DNA from: Halichondria panicea
Taxonomy: Eukaryota; Porifera; Demospongiae; Suberitida; Halichondriidae
DNA length: 64,000 bases
Direction of reading: 5' to 3'
Assembly (NCBI RefSeq): GCF_963675165.1
Contig: NC_087380.1
Span: 2,657,803-2,721,802 of the forward strand
Of the stretch, positions 24,044 to 43,100 are shown one piece after another (within the stretch, counting starts at the first letter, position 1; every line of letters begins with the position of its first letter). The position numbers were made by a program, and so were the translations under genes. The notes under the pieces are model-generated. The model had not been told where the DNA came from. It saw only the letters and a program-made list of their open reading frames with translations, and searched no databases.

Positions 24044-24840
24044 ACTAATAGTGAAAGTGATACATGTATATAGATAATTATGTTGTTTATATCATACATT
24101 TTTGTTGCATGACAGGAAATAATTGTTAGAGCACAAGAATCCAATTTAGAAGATGAAGCTAATAGAGTCATGATGTCATAGAAACTGATTCAGAAGAGGG
24201 AGAAGATGCGACAGAATCACACATCATGCAATGAACAGTTCGGTATAAATTTGACTGTGTACAGTTTCAGTCTGTCACATTCAGTTTCTCAAATGCCTGA
24301 CCAATTCATTGCACGCACATGTTTTAAATTTAGTTGTGAGACATACATGCGTTATTATATTAATGCTTATCAAGGATTTCAACAACACAATGATGCAGTG
24401 TACTATAGTGTTATTGACTCGCCTCTTCAGCAATCTGCAGAGACAGCCAGTAGAACTGAAATTCGAACGGACAGCAATGAGGTGTATGTTACATCTGAGA
24501 GAGATAGACAAAGAGGAAACACTCAACAACCCAATGATGTGACTTGTAAGGAAGTACCAGGACCTACACGCTAACAATGATCCTTGTCAGCCGATACCTT
24601 TAAGTGTACACAAAAATGGAAATGAAAGAAGTAAATGTCGAGTAAAACATATTCGCAGGAAGTTGACCTGAAGTCCAACGAGGCGTATGGTGTGAGAGGG
24701 GAGGTGCAAGTTGCTGCCATTAATGGGACCACTGATGCAGTGTGCTATAGTGTCATTGACTCACCTGGTCAGCAATCTGGAGAAGCAACCACTGGAGCTG
24801 AAGTTCAAATGGAGGAATAATTATAGCACATCTGTCATCT
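24044..24840 (+). pseudogene. Relict tail exons downstream of A4
   Basis: Sequence at 24110-24260 repeats A4 exon 5 (AGAATCCAATTTAGAAGATG, ACAGAATCACACATCA) with a stop. 24370-24570 and 24655-24820 repeat exon 6 motifs (VYYSVI, NEVYVTSERD, NEAYGVRGEVQ, AVCYSVIDSPGQQ), again with frame breaks. The same arrangement lies downstream of A3 (20900-21361), so the extra tail segment predates the A3/A4 duplication. It could be alternative exons but looks decayed. Confidence 0.6.
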
Positions 24841-24954
24841 GACAGAGATAAACAAACAGAGGAAACTCTCTTGACTATATGATTTATACTATTCTGTAAA
24901 CTAAATTTATAGTGCAAGTGATTTGAGGAAAGTGTTCATTATTGTTGTATACAA

Positions 24955-25018
24955 GCCACATCCACCCCCTTTTGATGCATGCCATGACAGGAAATCATTG
25001 TGTTAATTGCATTCCACA
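24955..25018 (+). promoter_or_regulatory. Conserved class A upstream block (A5 copy)
   Basis: CCACATCCACCCCCTTTTG, then CATGACAGGAAATCATTG, then TTGCATTCCACAG, about 100 bases before the A5 start; same order as other class A genes. Confidence 0.45.
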
Positions 25019-25113
25019 GCCATTCCCTTGCAACGGTTAACCCTTGCAACAGCAAAAACCAGACCAGACCATGTACCAGCAGAAAACAAGATCATACTGA
25101 AGCAAGGGACAAG

Positions 25114-28100
25114 ATGAGAAACAGCACACTGTCAGTACTATGTTCTTGTAAGTGTCTGCTATGTAGAGTAGTAGATTGGTCTTGAGTAAACTTTAGCTAA
25201 ATCTAGTTTAATGATCATGAATGATTTACCTATGCAGTGTTGGTGCTCCAGCAGATGGTGTCTGGACAGCAATGTGGTACAGTCGGTCGTGTGGGCAGTA
25301 CAAGGACTGATAATAGGATTAGAACACGGGATCAGTTCTACATTGATCGTGGTAATCGTGCTGGATGTGCTGGGATGATCACCTCACTCTCTTACTGTTT
25401 CCATCGACCACTATTGACTGATCCAGTTTCTACCGAATACTTGACTACAGTTGCTGTGTACAGACCAGCGAGTAACAATACAAATGAGAATGTATTTACT
25501 GTTGTTTCTTCACCGATCACAATACAAAAGTCAAAAACAGACCTTGAAGCTGAATTAAACAATGCTGACTTTGCCTGCTCTGTATTTAACCTACCACAAC
25601 CAGTACCCATGAAGACTGGTGATGTTCTTGGAGCGTGTGTGTTTGACCTTGATGACACTACCTACCGTCTTGATATAGTCAGTAGAGCTGCTGGTGGTAG
25701 TGAAAACCTTGTGAGAACAGATACACATAATGCACAGCCCAGTAGTATTCCTGCTGGCTGCAATACCAATACTGTGCCAGGTTCCTTTGATGGAGGTGAC
25801 TCTGATGTTGATAATAGAGCGAGCACTGACGAATCTCTTCACCTCTGGGCAAACATAGGTAAGTTTAAAAATGATTTTTTATTACCTTCACTGAACACAC
25901 CCATTAACAGAACAGGCTACAACTGAAGCAACTACAACTGAAGAACCTGGTCCACTGATTACTGATGGGGACTCTACTACTGCCACCACAAACCGAGGGA
26001 CAACGAGCAACCCTGATGCCACCACTGCACAACCCATTGGTGGTGGGGGAGGTGGTTCTAACGTAGCAACCATTGCCATTGCTGTGGTAGTTGTACTCAT
26101 TGTTATAGTTAGCCTAGCTGCCGTCATGGTGATAGTCATCGTTCTGGTGTCAAAGAGGCTGAAAAAAGAGAAATCTTATGAAATGACCACGAACTCCGTG
26201 GGTAAGTGTACCAGTATTGTATGTACGTACCTCTAGTATAATACCAAAGAGACCTCGATACCTTTCTTCCTTAATGTCCTTTGTGTAAGATTATAATTTC
26301 AAATTTCACAGACAACCAGTTGTACTCGGCAGTGGCTGGTGCTGAAAGCTTAGAGAGAGCTAAACGGGAACAGCCACAGCCACAGCAACAAGGCAGTCAG
26401 TGGCCCACACAGTCCCAGGAGCATGTGTATGAGTTTGAAGGAGCGTTGAGTCCTACCCGGTCAATGGAGTCCAACACCTATGCTGAAGTAGGGCCCTTTG
26501 GTGCACTGGTGAGTGCACTTATAGCATTATTGTCTTAGGATACCATTGTTAGTGTACCACCACTCAATAGTGTACTTATTAGTTCATCCAAGTATGGTGA
26601 AGCGTTATGAATTTTGTTAACACGCCCTTAAAAAGAGTATAATGTACACAGCATGCATACTAATGTCTTATTTGCTTCGAGTGTGGTCAATTTATGGCTT
26701 TATTTAGGCCCTTATGTGGTTGCATGACTGGTACAGGTATTTACTGCAACTGCAATGTCTATAGCGTAAAAGGGCCTGTCACGTGATATTTTTGTAATGT
26801 TAAGGCCAGACAACATCAAGCGAGAAACGAGCACAAACATGCTGAGTTCGGTTATTATTTTTGCTTAATTAACAATCATTGAACCATGTGATTGAACTTC
26901 ACTTCTAAACATTGCATCGCCCCACCAATACCAAAATCATAAACATCAATGTATAAAAATAATGACATTGTATCGACTAATTAAATTACCCGTTACTAGC
27001 TATTCATGTAGAGAAGCCTAAATAGGAGTGTAGCTTCCTGTTTGAAGTGCTTCAGTACAGGTACACAACACCATTATGGTAAAATGTATAGCTGAAACAC
27101 TGACAACAACAGTTTTATGCCATTGCATGCACTTATACAGAATGATGGTGAGATTGTGTATGAGTCTCCACTGGATGCTCCGGCTATCAGCTACAATAAA
27201 CTGTTGGAAAAGGTATGTATACAACTTTCGTGTGTACATTGTATGGATTGAACTGCATGATTCAGTACTATTTCTGAATACAGAACAAGGAAGAGGACAT
27301 TTATGTCGGAGAAAATCCATACGAAACACCAGCATCTATAGAGAACGATATCTAATGCTCAGTTGCAGACCTGGAGGGTGACACACTTGAGCAGAGAAGA
27401 CGTTAAGTAAGTCATTGAAAATATTGACTTGAACAGAAGACGTACGTTAAGAAGTCATTGAAAATATTGATAACAAAAGACAAAACTACATGCAGGATTG
27501 CTGGTCATCTTGGGTCTGGTCAGTTTGGCAGTGTGGAGCAAGGAGTGTGGAAGAGGCAGGGCACTCAACCAGTGGACGTGGCACTCAAGAGTCTCACCAA
27601 AACATCAGAGGAGGACAAAGTCAAGTTCCTCCAAGAAGCCGCCATCATGGCTCAGTTCAGACACCCTAACGTTATCATGCTTCATGGAGTAGTCACCAGT
27701 GGAAACCCAGTGAGTGCATTACCTCTTCTAGATAAGCAATAAATTAGCGCAAGAAACACCATTGATTACAGTATATATAGCGGAAAATTTTCGAGGTGAT
27801 TAATTTGCTGTTTTCAGTTATAGCAATCCTCAACTAAATTGTTCCACGGACATAGCTAACAGCAGACCGCGTCAGCACTGTAATGTTGTATAAAGAGACA
27901 AAAACATGTACTAATACCAAGGACGTATGAAGAGAAGAGGGCATGCAACTAAAATGTATACTGTGTATGCGTTGTATTATTGATGAGTCAGCAGGATATG
28001 CTACATTTAGGCATGATTTTGCCAACCGCCCACTAGGGAATAAAGGCTAGTCAGAGTATAAAGTGCACGTGCAATACATTCTTTACTATTTTTAGACATA

Positions 28101-29293
28101 AACCCCGCCCATTTATAATACGATAGATTGTAGTTGCATGCCCTCTTCTCTTCATACGCCCTTGCTAATACATTGGATTGGATTGCAGAGCATAGGGAGA
28201 ATGATTGCCGACACCTTTAGCGCGTTAATGCTGTATAATTATACACACATTTATGCAATGTGTGTGCTCGCAGATAATGATTGTGGTGGAAATGGCAAAG
28301 AAAGGTGACTTGCGACAATTTCTCCTATCTCTTCGACCCGAGTAAGTTCTGTCATTATGACTATACTTAAACACGCTCCCATCCCCTATAGCCCGGGACA
28401 GTTAATGCCTAGCAACACTTTGTCAATGTTACTGAAGTTCTCTCAACAAGTGGCTCTTGGGATGCAGTACCTCTCAGCTAAAGGATTTGTGCACAGAGAC
28501 CTGGCTGCTAGAAATGTGCTATTGACAACAAATAGCACATGCAAGGTGTGTTTTATAAACACAATTCACCAATAAACAACTTTCACAACAGGTTGCTGAC
28601 TTTGGCTTGTCCCGAGATCTCAATGATGAGAACTACTATGTCTCACAAGCAAGAGGCATGATTCCCGTCAAGTGGACAGCCCCGGAGGCCCTTCACTACA
28701 AAAAGTATTCGACTGCCAGTGATGTGTGGGCCTACGGGTGTCTGCTCTTTGAAATATGGAGCATTGGGCACAAGCCGTTTGAGGGAATGTCTAATCAAGA
28801 GGTACAGATGCTATTAAAATGTTTTTATTTATTCACACGTGCAGTCCATTCGACTCATTGATTCTGGCAAGCGTCTCTCTCCACCTCCTGGCTGCCCTAA
28901 GATGATCTTCGAGCTCATGATACTATGCTGGTAACTCGATTTTGTCCTGGTAGAGAAATGTGCATGCTCAAATAATACTTTTAAGCATTGATGTTGCTGA
29001 GCCATGGACCATTTGCATACAGTCATGTTAATACTGTCGCTTGTTTCAGGCATCCTGAGAGCTCTCAACGTCTTGTGTTCCGTGATGTCGTGCTCACTCT
29101 TGTTGGAAGCGAAAAGATGGTCCTGAGCATTCCCGAGGAAGACTCCTCCACTAACCCACTGGCTGGAGTATTGGGAGCTCCACTGGAGGCCGGGAAGAAC
29201 ATGTACTCTCAGCTGCAGAACAGATACATTGATTATTTCCATGGAGCTGCAACTGCATCTGAAACTGATGGAGATTATTTCGATATTGATTGA
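25114..29293 (+). CDS. Receptor tyrosine kinase A5 (class A), one frameshift in the juxtamembrane exon
   Basis: Exons: 25114-25147, 25238-25858, 25911-26201, 26312-26508, 27141-27212, 27284-27406, 27496-27709, 28274-28341, 28392-28545, 28592-28801, 28845-28930, 29050-29293. The architecture is as in A1: split signal peptide, six-cysteine ectodomain, Thr-rich stalk, membrane helix, juxtamembrane tyrosines, kinase ([36 protein letters not shown]). Exon 6 is 123 rather than 122 bases. An extra A in ATCTAATGC gives an immediate stop (27353-27355) where relatives read DIYAQL. All later exons stay open in the expected frame, so the lesion is recent, a sequencing error, or yields a kinase-less truncated receptor. 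The C-terminus is longer than in relatives (ends DGDYFDID). DFGL replaces DFGM. Intron 7 holds a palindromic element. Confidence 0.8.
27773..28180. mobile_element. Nested palindromic elements in intron 7 of A5
   Basis: 27773 onward (TATAGCGGAAAATTTTCGAG, GTGATTAATTTGCTG) resembles the left end of the M4 element at 39050. Inside or next to it, 27908-27951 (CGTATGAAGAGAAGAGGGCA) is repeated in inverse at 28132-28175 with about 180 bases between. Together they swell this intron to 564 bases. Non-coding. Confidence 0.55.
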
Positions 29294-29881
29294 GACTGAT
29301 TGAAACAGTGTTCTAATAGTAAATGTTTTTTTTTATTGTTATTTTGCTGATATACCCCCCCCCATGTACCTAGGTCTACCTATCACGGTAAAAATTCTTT
29401 ATTTTTGTGGGCAAGCTGACTTTAACGTATTTACTGGCAATACAGTGCACACTGAAAGCAAAAGTAATTTTTACTTACACCGTTCAATGTTTTTTTACCC
29501 CATCTGCTAATCACTGTACTCATCGCAAAACTGGAAAAGCCACACTTCAGTTGTTTAAAAGGTCAGCCCAACCCACCAAATTAGCTTGATTTTATCGCCG
29601 CCCCAATGAAGTGGCCTAGCTTAGCTAGAATGGCGTGCGTCAATGGTTATGCTCCTCTTCTATAATGTCTGTGTCACTGTGAGTTCATTGTCAACAATAT
29701 AATTGCAGACAGCAGCATAATTATTATAAACATAAATCATATACATGTACAAAGCAAACTAATACCTCTTCTAATCATAATAACCATATTATACTAGTGA
29801 TATAACTATAACACTCTAATACCTAATACTTTGTGAGCAAAGCAAAACATGGCGAGAGGCATTAGCACATCGTAGCGCGCA

Positions 29882-29942
29882 AGGTGCGCTTGCATCGATC
29901 ATCACCCGTTAATAACGGGTGATGATCGATGCAAGCGCACCT
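29882..29942. repeat. Perfect 61-base palindrome
   Basis: Arms of 30 bases (AGGTGCGCTTGCATCGATCA, then TCACCCGTTA) around a single A, with no mismatch seen. It is unusually GC-rich and CpG-containing for the region. No target duplication is obvious. It could be a tiny foldback insertion or a structural/regulatory hairpin. Confidence 0.9.
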
Positions 29943-29979
29943 GTCGTGCGGTTACGCCTCGAGCACGACTGCTTTTTTA

Positions 29980-30037
29980 CCACTTCCACCCCCTTTTGCA
30001 CATGACAGGAAATCAATCTAAACTAGATTGCATTCCA
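29980..30037 (+). promoter_or_regulatory. Conserved class A upstream block (A6 copy)
   Basis: CCACTTCCACCCCCTTTTGC, then ACATGACAGGAAATCAATC, then GATTGCATTCCA, about 85-140 bases before the A6 start. Confidence 0.45.
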
Positions 30038-30120
30038 ATGCAGACATTTAATATACTTTACTTATTACTGTACAAACAAGTATATAATCTACCAGAAGAA
30101 GCAAAATACAAGTCTACAAG

Positions 30121-33624
<3,504 letters not shown>

Positions 33625-33727
33625 TTATTTCCATAGAGGTGCAACTGCACCTGCAACTCTGATGCATGGATTATCAATTGAAATTGAATATTTTTACAAC
33701 TTTTTCCACTTTTTGACCTTCTGTCAC

Positions 33728-33921
33728 TACCGTATAGCGGGTAATTTCTGTGGGGTAAAATATTCGTGGGCAGGCTGACCTCTACGAAATTTTAACGTAG
33801 GCGTGGCTTATCGAACTCTGGTAGGAATGCTGTGCAGCCACGAGATTAAACAAAATTTTTACTCACGAAAACCACCTTTTCTCGAGTTGAACAAATTTTT
33901 TACCCCACGAAACTTACGGTA
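33728..33921. mobile_element. M1 miniature element, second copy (reverse orientation)
   Basis: TACCGTATAGCGGGTAATTT to CCACGAAACTTACGGTA, the inverse of the element at 2194-2404. It includes the shared interior AACGTAGGCGTGGCTTA and CTCACGAAAACCACC. It lies between A6 and B1. Confidence 0.75.
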
Positions 33922-33931
33922 AGTAATTGAT

Positions 33932-34020
33932 GCAATGATCGTTGCACCTCAAAGCTCAATGTTGATCATGTTATATACATACAATGATCGTTGAACCTCA
34001 AAGATCAATGTTGAATTAAT
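33932..34020 (+). promoter_or_regulatory. Duplicated class B upstream motif (B1 copy)
   Basis: A word of about 30 bases (CAATGATCGTTG, ACCTCAAAG, TCAATGTTGA) occurs twice about 55 bases apart. The same pair precedes B2 (44096-44176) and B3 (56782-56866). CAATGATCGTTG is nearly self-complementary. It lies 90-180 bases before the start codon. Candidate promoter element; the binding factor is unknown. Confidence 0.45.
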
Positions 34021-34111
34021 TGAATGTTGAGGTAGATCTTAGCTAGATCTAAGCTGTGAGACTATAGACTAAAAGTACAGGATCTAGGAAAAGGAAAACC
34101 TTCTTCAAAAG

Positions 34112-37267
<3,156 letters not shown>

Positions 37268-37448
37268 TTTTTATTGTGCACCAAACTTCACACCAGCTCC
37301 ACCCCTTTTGCAAAAAACATTAAATGGTCACAAGATCTCTATACATTATTAACTATATGCAGTAGTCTGCAGTCTACAGTGCATTTTTAGTTTAAGAGCT
37401 AGACTATATCTATGTAGTCTTGTAGATCTATCTTAGACTACTTGTAAG

Positions 37449-39711
37449 ATGAGTAAGTCATCAGGTCTTGCTCAGTGGACAGTAACCATCTGCTTTTATA
37501 TAGGTGAGTCATCTTGTTTGTTCAGTGTAGATCTGTTTGTTCAGTGTAGATCTACCATAGACTATAAAACTTAGCCAGTGGTTTATTCCTTTTATACTCT
37601 GTTATTCTTCAGCCCTTGAGGTGCTCACAATCCATGGGCAAAGTTGTCTTGTTGGAACTGATTCTTCTACAGAGTTAGTAGCCAACAGAGAACATAGTTT
37701 CTACCTCAACACTCAAGATCCAGCTCAATGCGACGGGACAATAACTGAATTTAATTTCTGCTACTATCGCTCAACTCCATTGGCTGCATCGTATGACTTC
37801 ACCTTCGCTGTGTTCAAAAGAAGCAGTGCAGAATATATAAGTGTATCAGAAGCATTCACTACAGGCAGAACTGTGGCTAATTCTAACCTTGGCTTGTTTG
37901 GCACATTTGCCTGTAGAACTTTTTCGGTAAATGATATTCTAGTGCAGGCTGGCGATGTGATTGGTGTTTGCATTTACGACCCTCCAGACAATGCTGAATC
38001 TGTCAGAATACTTGGGAATGATTATACTAACAGACTACCAATAGACATGGTTAGCCAAAATGCAGGAGAAGATCGTTTTCTTATGTCCACCGGTAACACT
38101 GGCTATGGAGACATGTCCGTCCCAAGTCCAGTAGCAGTTAGTTCTCTTAATATATAGCAGACGACAGAGTTTTACACATCCATGCCAACATAAGTAAGTG
38201 ACAAGCCATTCAAACATAATTATGATTGACCATTTGTGTTTTACAGCTCCTCTCCCAACAACTGAACCTCAAACCAACCCCACGACTATGGGCACAACAC
38301 CACCCTCCTCGACAGATCTTCCCATAGCTACTGACAGCATGAAAGAGACTGAAAACTCAACAGGCACAATAGAGATTACTCTCTCAAATGAGGTGCCACT
38401 AACAAACTCTGCCACAACTAGTACAGGAAATGATTCGATCACCACAATGCCTTCTAGTGTCTCTTTTGCCCCAGCGGATAATACTGGAGTTGTAGCAGGT
38501 GTGGTGGTGTTTCTATTGCTAGTAATTGTCGTGGCAGTGGTGACTTTAGTAGTTGCTGTTTTTCTGGTAAAGAGAGGAAGATCCCAAAAGGAGATAATAG
38601 AGGGCAATGTTGGTGGGAACACTGATACTGGAATCAACAATGAGATGGGTAAGGTATTGTTTATCACAATAAGCATGTGGGTCACACTTTTATAGTGTTT
38701 ATATTGTCAGTGTATTTATTAGATCATCTGTCAGATTGAAAGCATTATTATCACGTGTGGATTCATTGCTTATATATATGCATGCACAGAAAGAAGCCCT
38801 CACTTCATCAGTCTAAAGTCCAACGAGGCTTACGGTGTTCACGGCGAGACCCAAGACACTCCCACAGACTACTACGATAATGTTCTTACGGAATCGACTG
38901 CAGAGGGGCCTCTCTATGATAGTGTCACAGAATCTAGAGAAGGTAAAGATGTGATAAGAGGATACGCCAATGAATAATTAGGTGCGATGTGCACATAAAT
39001 GTTCACTAGCAATAATAATTATTGCCTGACAATGCATGAAGTATTGATGTACCGTATAGCGTAATCTTCAAGGTGCTTAATTTTCGCTGTTTTTGAGGGT
39101 TAGCAAAATCCTCCACAAAAATGGTTCCACAACACATGCAGCTATAACGGCAGATACAACGTGCATTGACATCCGAGAAGTATATACACAATTTATTAAG
39201 CAGTTCATCGAAAATTAATTACCTTGAAATATTCGCACTATATGCACAATTGCTTTTATGGCATGCATTGTTATTGCAGGACAATTATCAACAACTCCCA
39301 CTCAATTAACAGCCCAATGATTTAAACCCTTATGTGACTTATGAGGTAGTACCAGGACCTACACATTACAACGATTCCTGTCAACCGATACCTTTGGAAA
39401 ATAATGAAGCTTACAGTGTACACAAATCTGGAAATGAAAGAAGTATAGAAATGCCGGGTGAAACATACTTTCAAGAAGTGGACCTGAAGTCCAACGAGGC
39501 GTATGGTGTGAGAGGGGAGGTGCAAGTTGCTGCCATTAATGGGACCACTGATGCAGTGTGCTATAGTGTCATTGCTGATTCGCCTGGTCAGCAATCTGGA
39601 GAAGCAACCAGTGGAACTGAAATTCAAATGGACAGTAATGAGGCATATCGCACATCTGAGAGAGATAGACAAACTGAAGAAACACTTGATTATGACTACG
39701 CTATCCTGTAA
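37449..39711 (+). pseudogene. C1: class C receptor with kinase-less tail, truncated by stop (pseudogene or secreted form)
   Basis: Exons: 37449-37503, 37613-38193, 38247-38648, 38790-38942, 39280-39711. Signal peptide MSKSSGLAQWTVTICFYIAL. The class C ectodomain has FCYYRS and GDVIGVCIYDPP. Against C3, exon 2 carries two extra bases (TA) after CTTAAT, giving TAG at 38155-38157 just before the stalk. Exon 3 (PTTEPQTNPTTMGTT, membrane helix VVAGVVVFLLLVIVV, KRGRS) and tail exon 4 (NEAYGVHGETQD, DYYDNV, PLYDSV) are open. Exon 5 meets TGA after short insertions near 39302-39330, then stays open to 39711 (VTYEVV, VCYSVI, TLDYDY). As it stands it could only make a secreted ectodomain of about 195 residues. 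Confidence 0.8.
39050..39242. mobile_element. Miniature element M4 in C1 intron
   Basis: Left end TATAGCGTAATCTTCAAGGT, then TTAATTTTCGCTG. The right end, ATCGAAAATTAATTACCTTG then TTCGCACTATA, is its imperfect inverse. About 190 bases, non-coding. It was copied with the segmental duplication to 49222-49414, and a relative is at 27773. Confidence 0.65.
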
Positions 39712-40176
39712 ACTGATCATGAATCACTAGCTGTATGCCTGATCGTTGTAATATTTTAGTGTAACTGGTCGTTTTAAGAACCAGTGATTCTTGCTTTTAG
39801 CAGCAGGAGACGACCTCCATGCATGCAGAATTCATGCTAACTAAATAATTAGCATAGAGTAGATAAACATTAGCATAATCAGATTTTTGTTTGTTTTTTG
39901 TGTACTATTTTGGCAGATTTGAATTTGAAAACGCTAACGTTTATCTACCTCTTTTTTAGTAACCTCAAGGTAATCTACAGTTTCAATATTTACCACCACA
40001 CACCCACCCTGGCCCCAATATAGCCTGGATTCTGAATCATCACCTGTTATTATGCCTTGTGGGGTAGCCGCACGACTACTGCCAGGAAATCAGATTGCAT
40101 TCCACATGCAGAGATGAGAACTTCGTTACTGTGCAAACAACTACAAGAATAAGCAAGCAAGATACAAGTCTACAAG
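39712..40176. other. Spacer C1-A7
   Basis: No exon. The sequence contains the shortened class A upstream block (GCCAGGAAATCAGATTGC, CATTCCACATG at 40081-40107) and AT-rich DNA with imperfect inverse words around GATAAACATTAGC and GCTAACGTTTATC at about 39861-39947. Confidence 0.4.
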
Positions 40177-43100
40177 ATGAGATGCAGTACACTTTCTACA
40201 ATTTTATGTATTTGTAAGTTTCTCAGATCAGGCTAGCTAGATCTACTAGACTATTATCGTCAATCTCATTGCGAAGATTGTAGTCTAGATGCTCCTTCGA
40301 GGGTTGTTAGGGTCACTATCAGAAAGAGGAAGCTAGCTGGCTTCAGAGATACGAGTGTTCTGTAGCTATGACTGAGCAAACTCTTACTGATAATTATTAA
40401 CAGATGATTTATTCCTATGCAGTGTTGGTGCTCCAGCAGCTGGTGTCTGGACAGCAGTGTGGTACAGTCGGTCGTGTGGGCAGTACAAGGACTGATAACA
40501 GGAATAGAGCGCGAAATCAGTTCTTCATTGATCGTGGTAATCGTGCTGGATGTGCTGGGATGATCACCTCACTCTCTTACTGTTTCCATCGACCACCATC
40601 GACTGGCCCAGTTGCTAACGAGTACCTGACTACAGTTGCTGTGTACAGACCAGCAAGTACCAATGCAAATGAGACTGTATTTACTGTAGTTTCTTCACCG
40701 ATTACAATACGAAAGTCAGCAACAGACCTTGAAGCTGAATTGAATAATGCTACTAATACTAACTTTTCCTGCTCTGCATTTAACCTACCACAACCAATAG
40801 CCATGGCGACTGGTGATGTTCTTGGAGCGTGTGTGTTTGACCCTGATGACAGTACAAGCGGTGTCACAACTTTTCGTCTTGATATAGTCAGTAGAGCTGA
40901 TCCCGATACTGAAGACGTTGTGAGAACTTTTACACATGATTCACAGCCCAGTAGTACCCCTGCTGGCTGCAGTGCTACTACTGTGCCAAGTTCCTTCGAT
41001 GCAGATGCATCTGATAATAGTACTAGCACTCGCAGATCTCTTCACCTCTGGGCAAACATAGGTAATAGATAAGTCTTTACTATACAATCAACATAAACTT
41101 TATGTTCTACAGAAGAAGAGGAAGCAACTATGGGAGTGACTACCATGGACTCGACTACAATGGATGGTTCTAACGTAGCAACCATCGTCATTGCTGTGGT
41201 AGTCGTGCTCATTGTTGTGGTCAGCATAGCTGCCGTCGTGGTGATAGTCATCATTCTTGTGTCAAAGAGGCTGAAAAAGATCAAGAAATCATACGCAATG
41301 ACCAACAACTCAGTAGGTATGTGATAAGCCCAAAAGAGTACTCGTATTATATATGAACTCTCGTATGATTGTGTAATCTCTAAAAGGTGTAGTTTCAATA
41401 GTTGTCTTAATTCTACGGACACTTGAATGCCTTTAATTAACATTACAGACAACCAGTTGTACTCGGCAGTAGCTGGTGCTGAAAGCTTGGAGAGAGCTAA
41501 ACGGGAACAGCCACAGCAACAAGGCAGTCAGTGGCCCACACAGTCCCAGGAGCATGTGTATGAGTTTGAGGGGGCGTTCAGTCCTAACCGGTCAATGGAG
41601 CCCACCACCTACGCTGAAGTTGGGCCCTTTGGTGCAGTGGTGAGGGCAAAAAGCTGTGCAGTTATGTACTAAATTGTCTAGGGTATCATATTATAGTGAC
41701 ACTGTTGTCATTACACCTATAAGTGCATGTTGTGTAGCTTTAATAGGTATCATCTATCACACGCCCTTAAAAAGGTATAATGCATGCAACTAATATGAAT
41801 TCCTTTAACTTAATCACACGTTGTCATGACATACTGTTAGTCATTTGTATTTTTATACAATGCATCTATACAGACTGGCTGTGAGATTGTGTATGAGTCT
41901 CCACTGGATGCCCCGGCTATCAGCTACAATAAACTGTTGGAAAAGGTACAACTTTTCAAGTTTACATGCACATTGTATGGTTAACGAATATGAATACAGA
42001 ACAAGAAAGAGGACATTTATGTCGGAGAAAATCCGTACGAAAAACCAGCGTCTAGAGAGAATGATATCTATGCTCAGTTGCAGACCTGGAGGGTGACACA
42101 CTTGAACAGAGAAGACATTAAGTAAGTTTTGTATTTCATGGAGAAAAATTGGCGACAACACTACATACAGGATTGCTGGTCACCTTGGGTCTGGTCAGTT
42201 TGGCAGTGTGGAGCAAGGAGTGTGGAAGAGACAGGGAACTCAACCAGTGGACGTGGCACTCAAGAGTCTCACCAAAACATCAGAAGAGGACAAAATCAAG
42301 TTCCTCCAAGAAGCCGCCATCATGGCTCAGTTCAGACACCCTAACGTTATCATGCTCCATGGAGTAGTCACCAGTGGAGACCCTGTGAGTGCATGATATT
42401 AGCTCAAATTACCTCTGCTGACTTGCTAAGTTTGTTTGTCCAACAAATACAAAAATAGAAATATAGATTTATGCACAGCAACAGTCAGGGGCGGATCTAG
42501 CAGGTAGCAGAGGATGCTCAAGCACACCCATGACCTTGGACAAATTGTGTCTCACTCATTGGCTGATGGAAGTCATGCACTTTCAGACTTGGTACTATAT
42601 AGCTAACTGAGTACCTGTAAACCTATCTATTACAGTAGTGTCTTTTAAAAGCTGTGATAAAAGCTGCACTGCAGTGCCGACTCGACTCGACAAGTGCAGT
42701 ATGCTAGCAAACTGCACCTACTGAAAAAATGACATCAAATAGGGGTGCCAGATTTTCGCGCGCATTTTTTGAGGGAGGCTTTTTGCCTCTCTTGCAGCAC
42801 CTACCTGCCACTTTTCTAGATCCGCCACTGACAGTTGATTACACTATAAAGGTTCACTGCATGATCACATGTCATAGGCCCATTCAGTACTGTAATGCTG
42901 TGCACTGTAACTTTGCTCATTCAATTTTTTCCCACAGATAATGCTTGTGGTGGAAATGGCAAAGAAAGGTGACTTGCGGAAGTTTCTATTATCTCTTCGA
43001 CCTGAGTAAGTTTCTATTTAATCTACAGTTTAGATATTCAATATTTATCACCCCACCCCCACCCCTTATAGCCCAGGGCAGTTAATGCCGAGCAACACAT

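Larger units (their letters stand above)
29294..30120. other. Intergenic stretch A5-A6
   Basis: No exon is visible. It contains a degraded M1-type stretch (about 29390-29505), the perfect 61-base palindrome at 29882-29942, and the conserved class A upstream block at 29980-30037. Confidence 0.5.
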
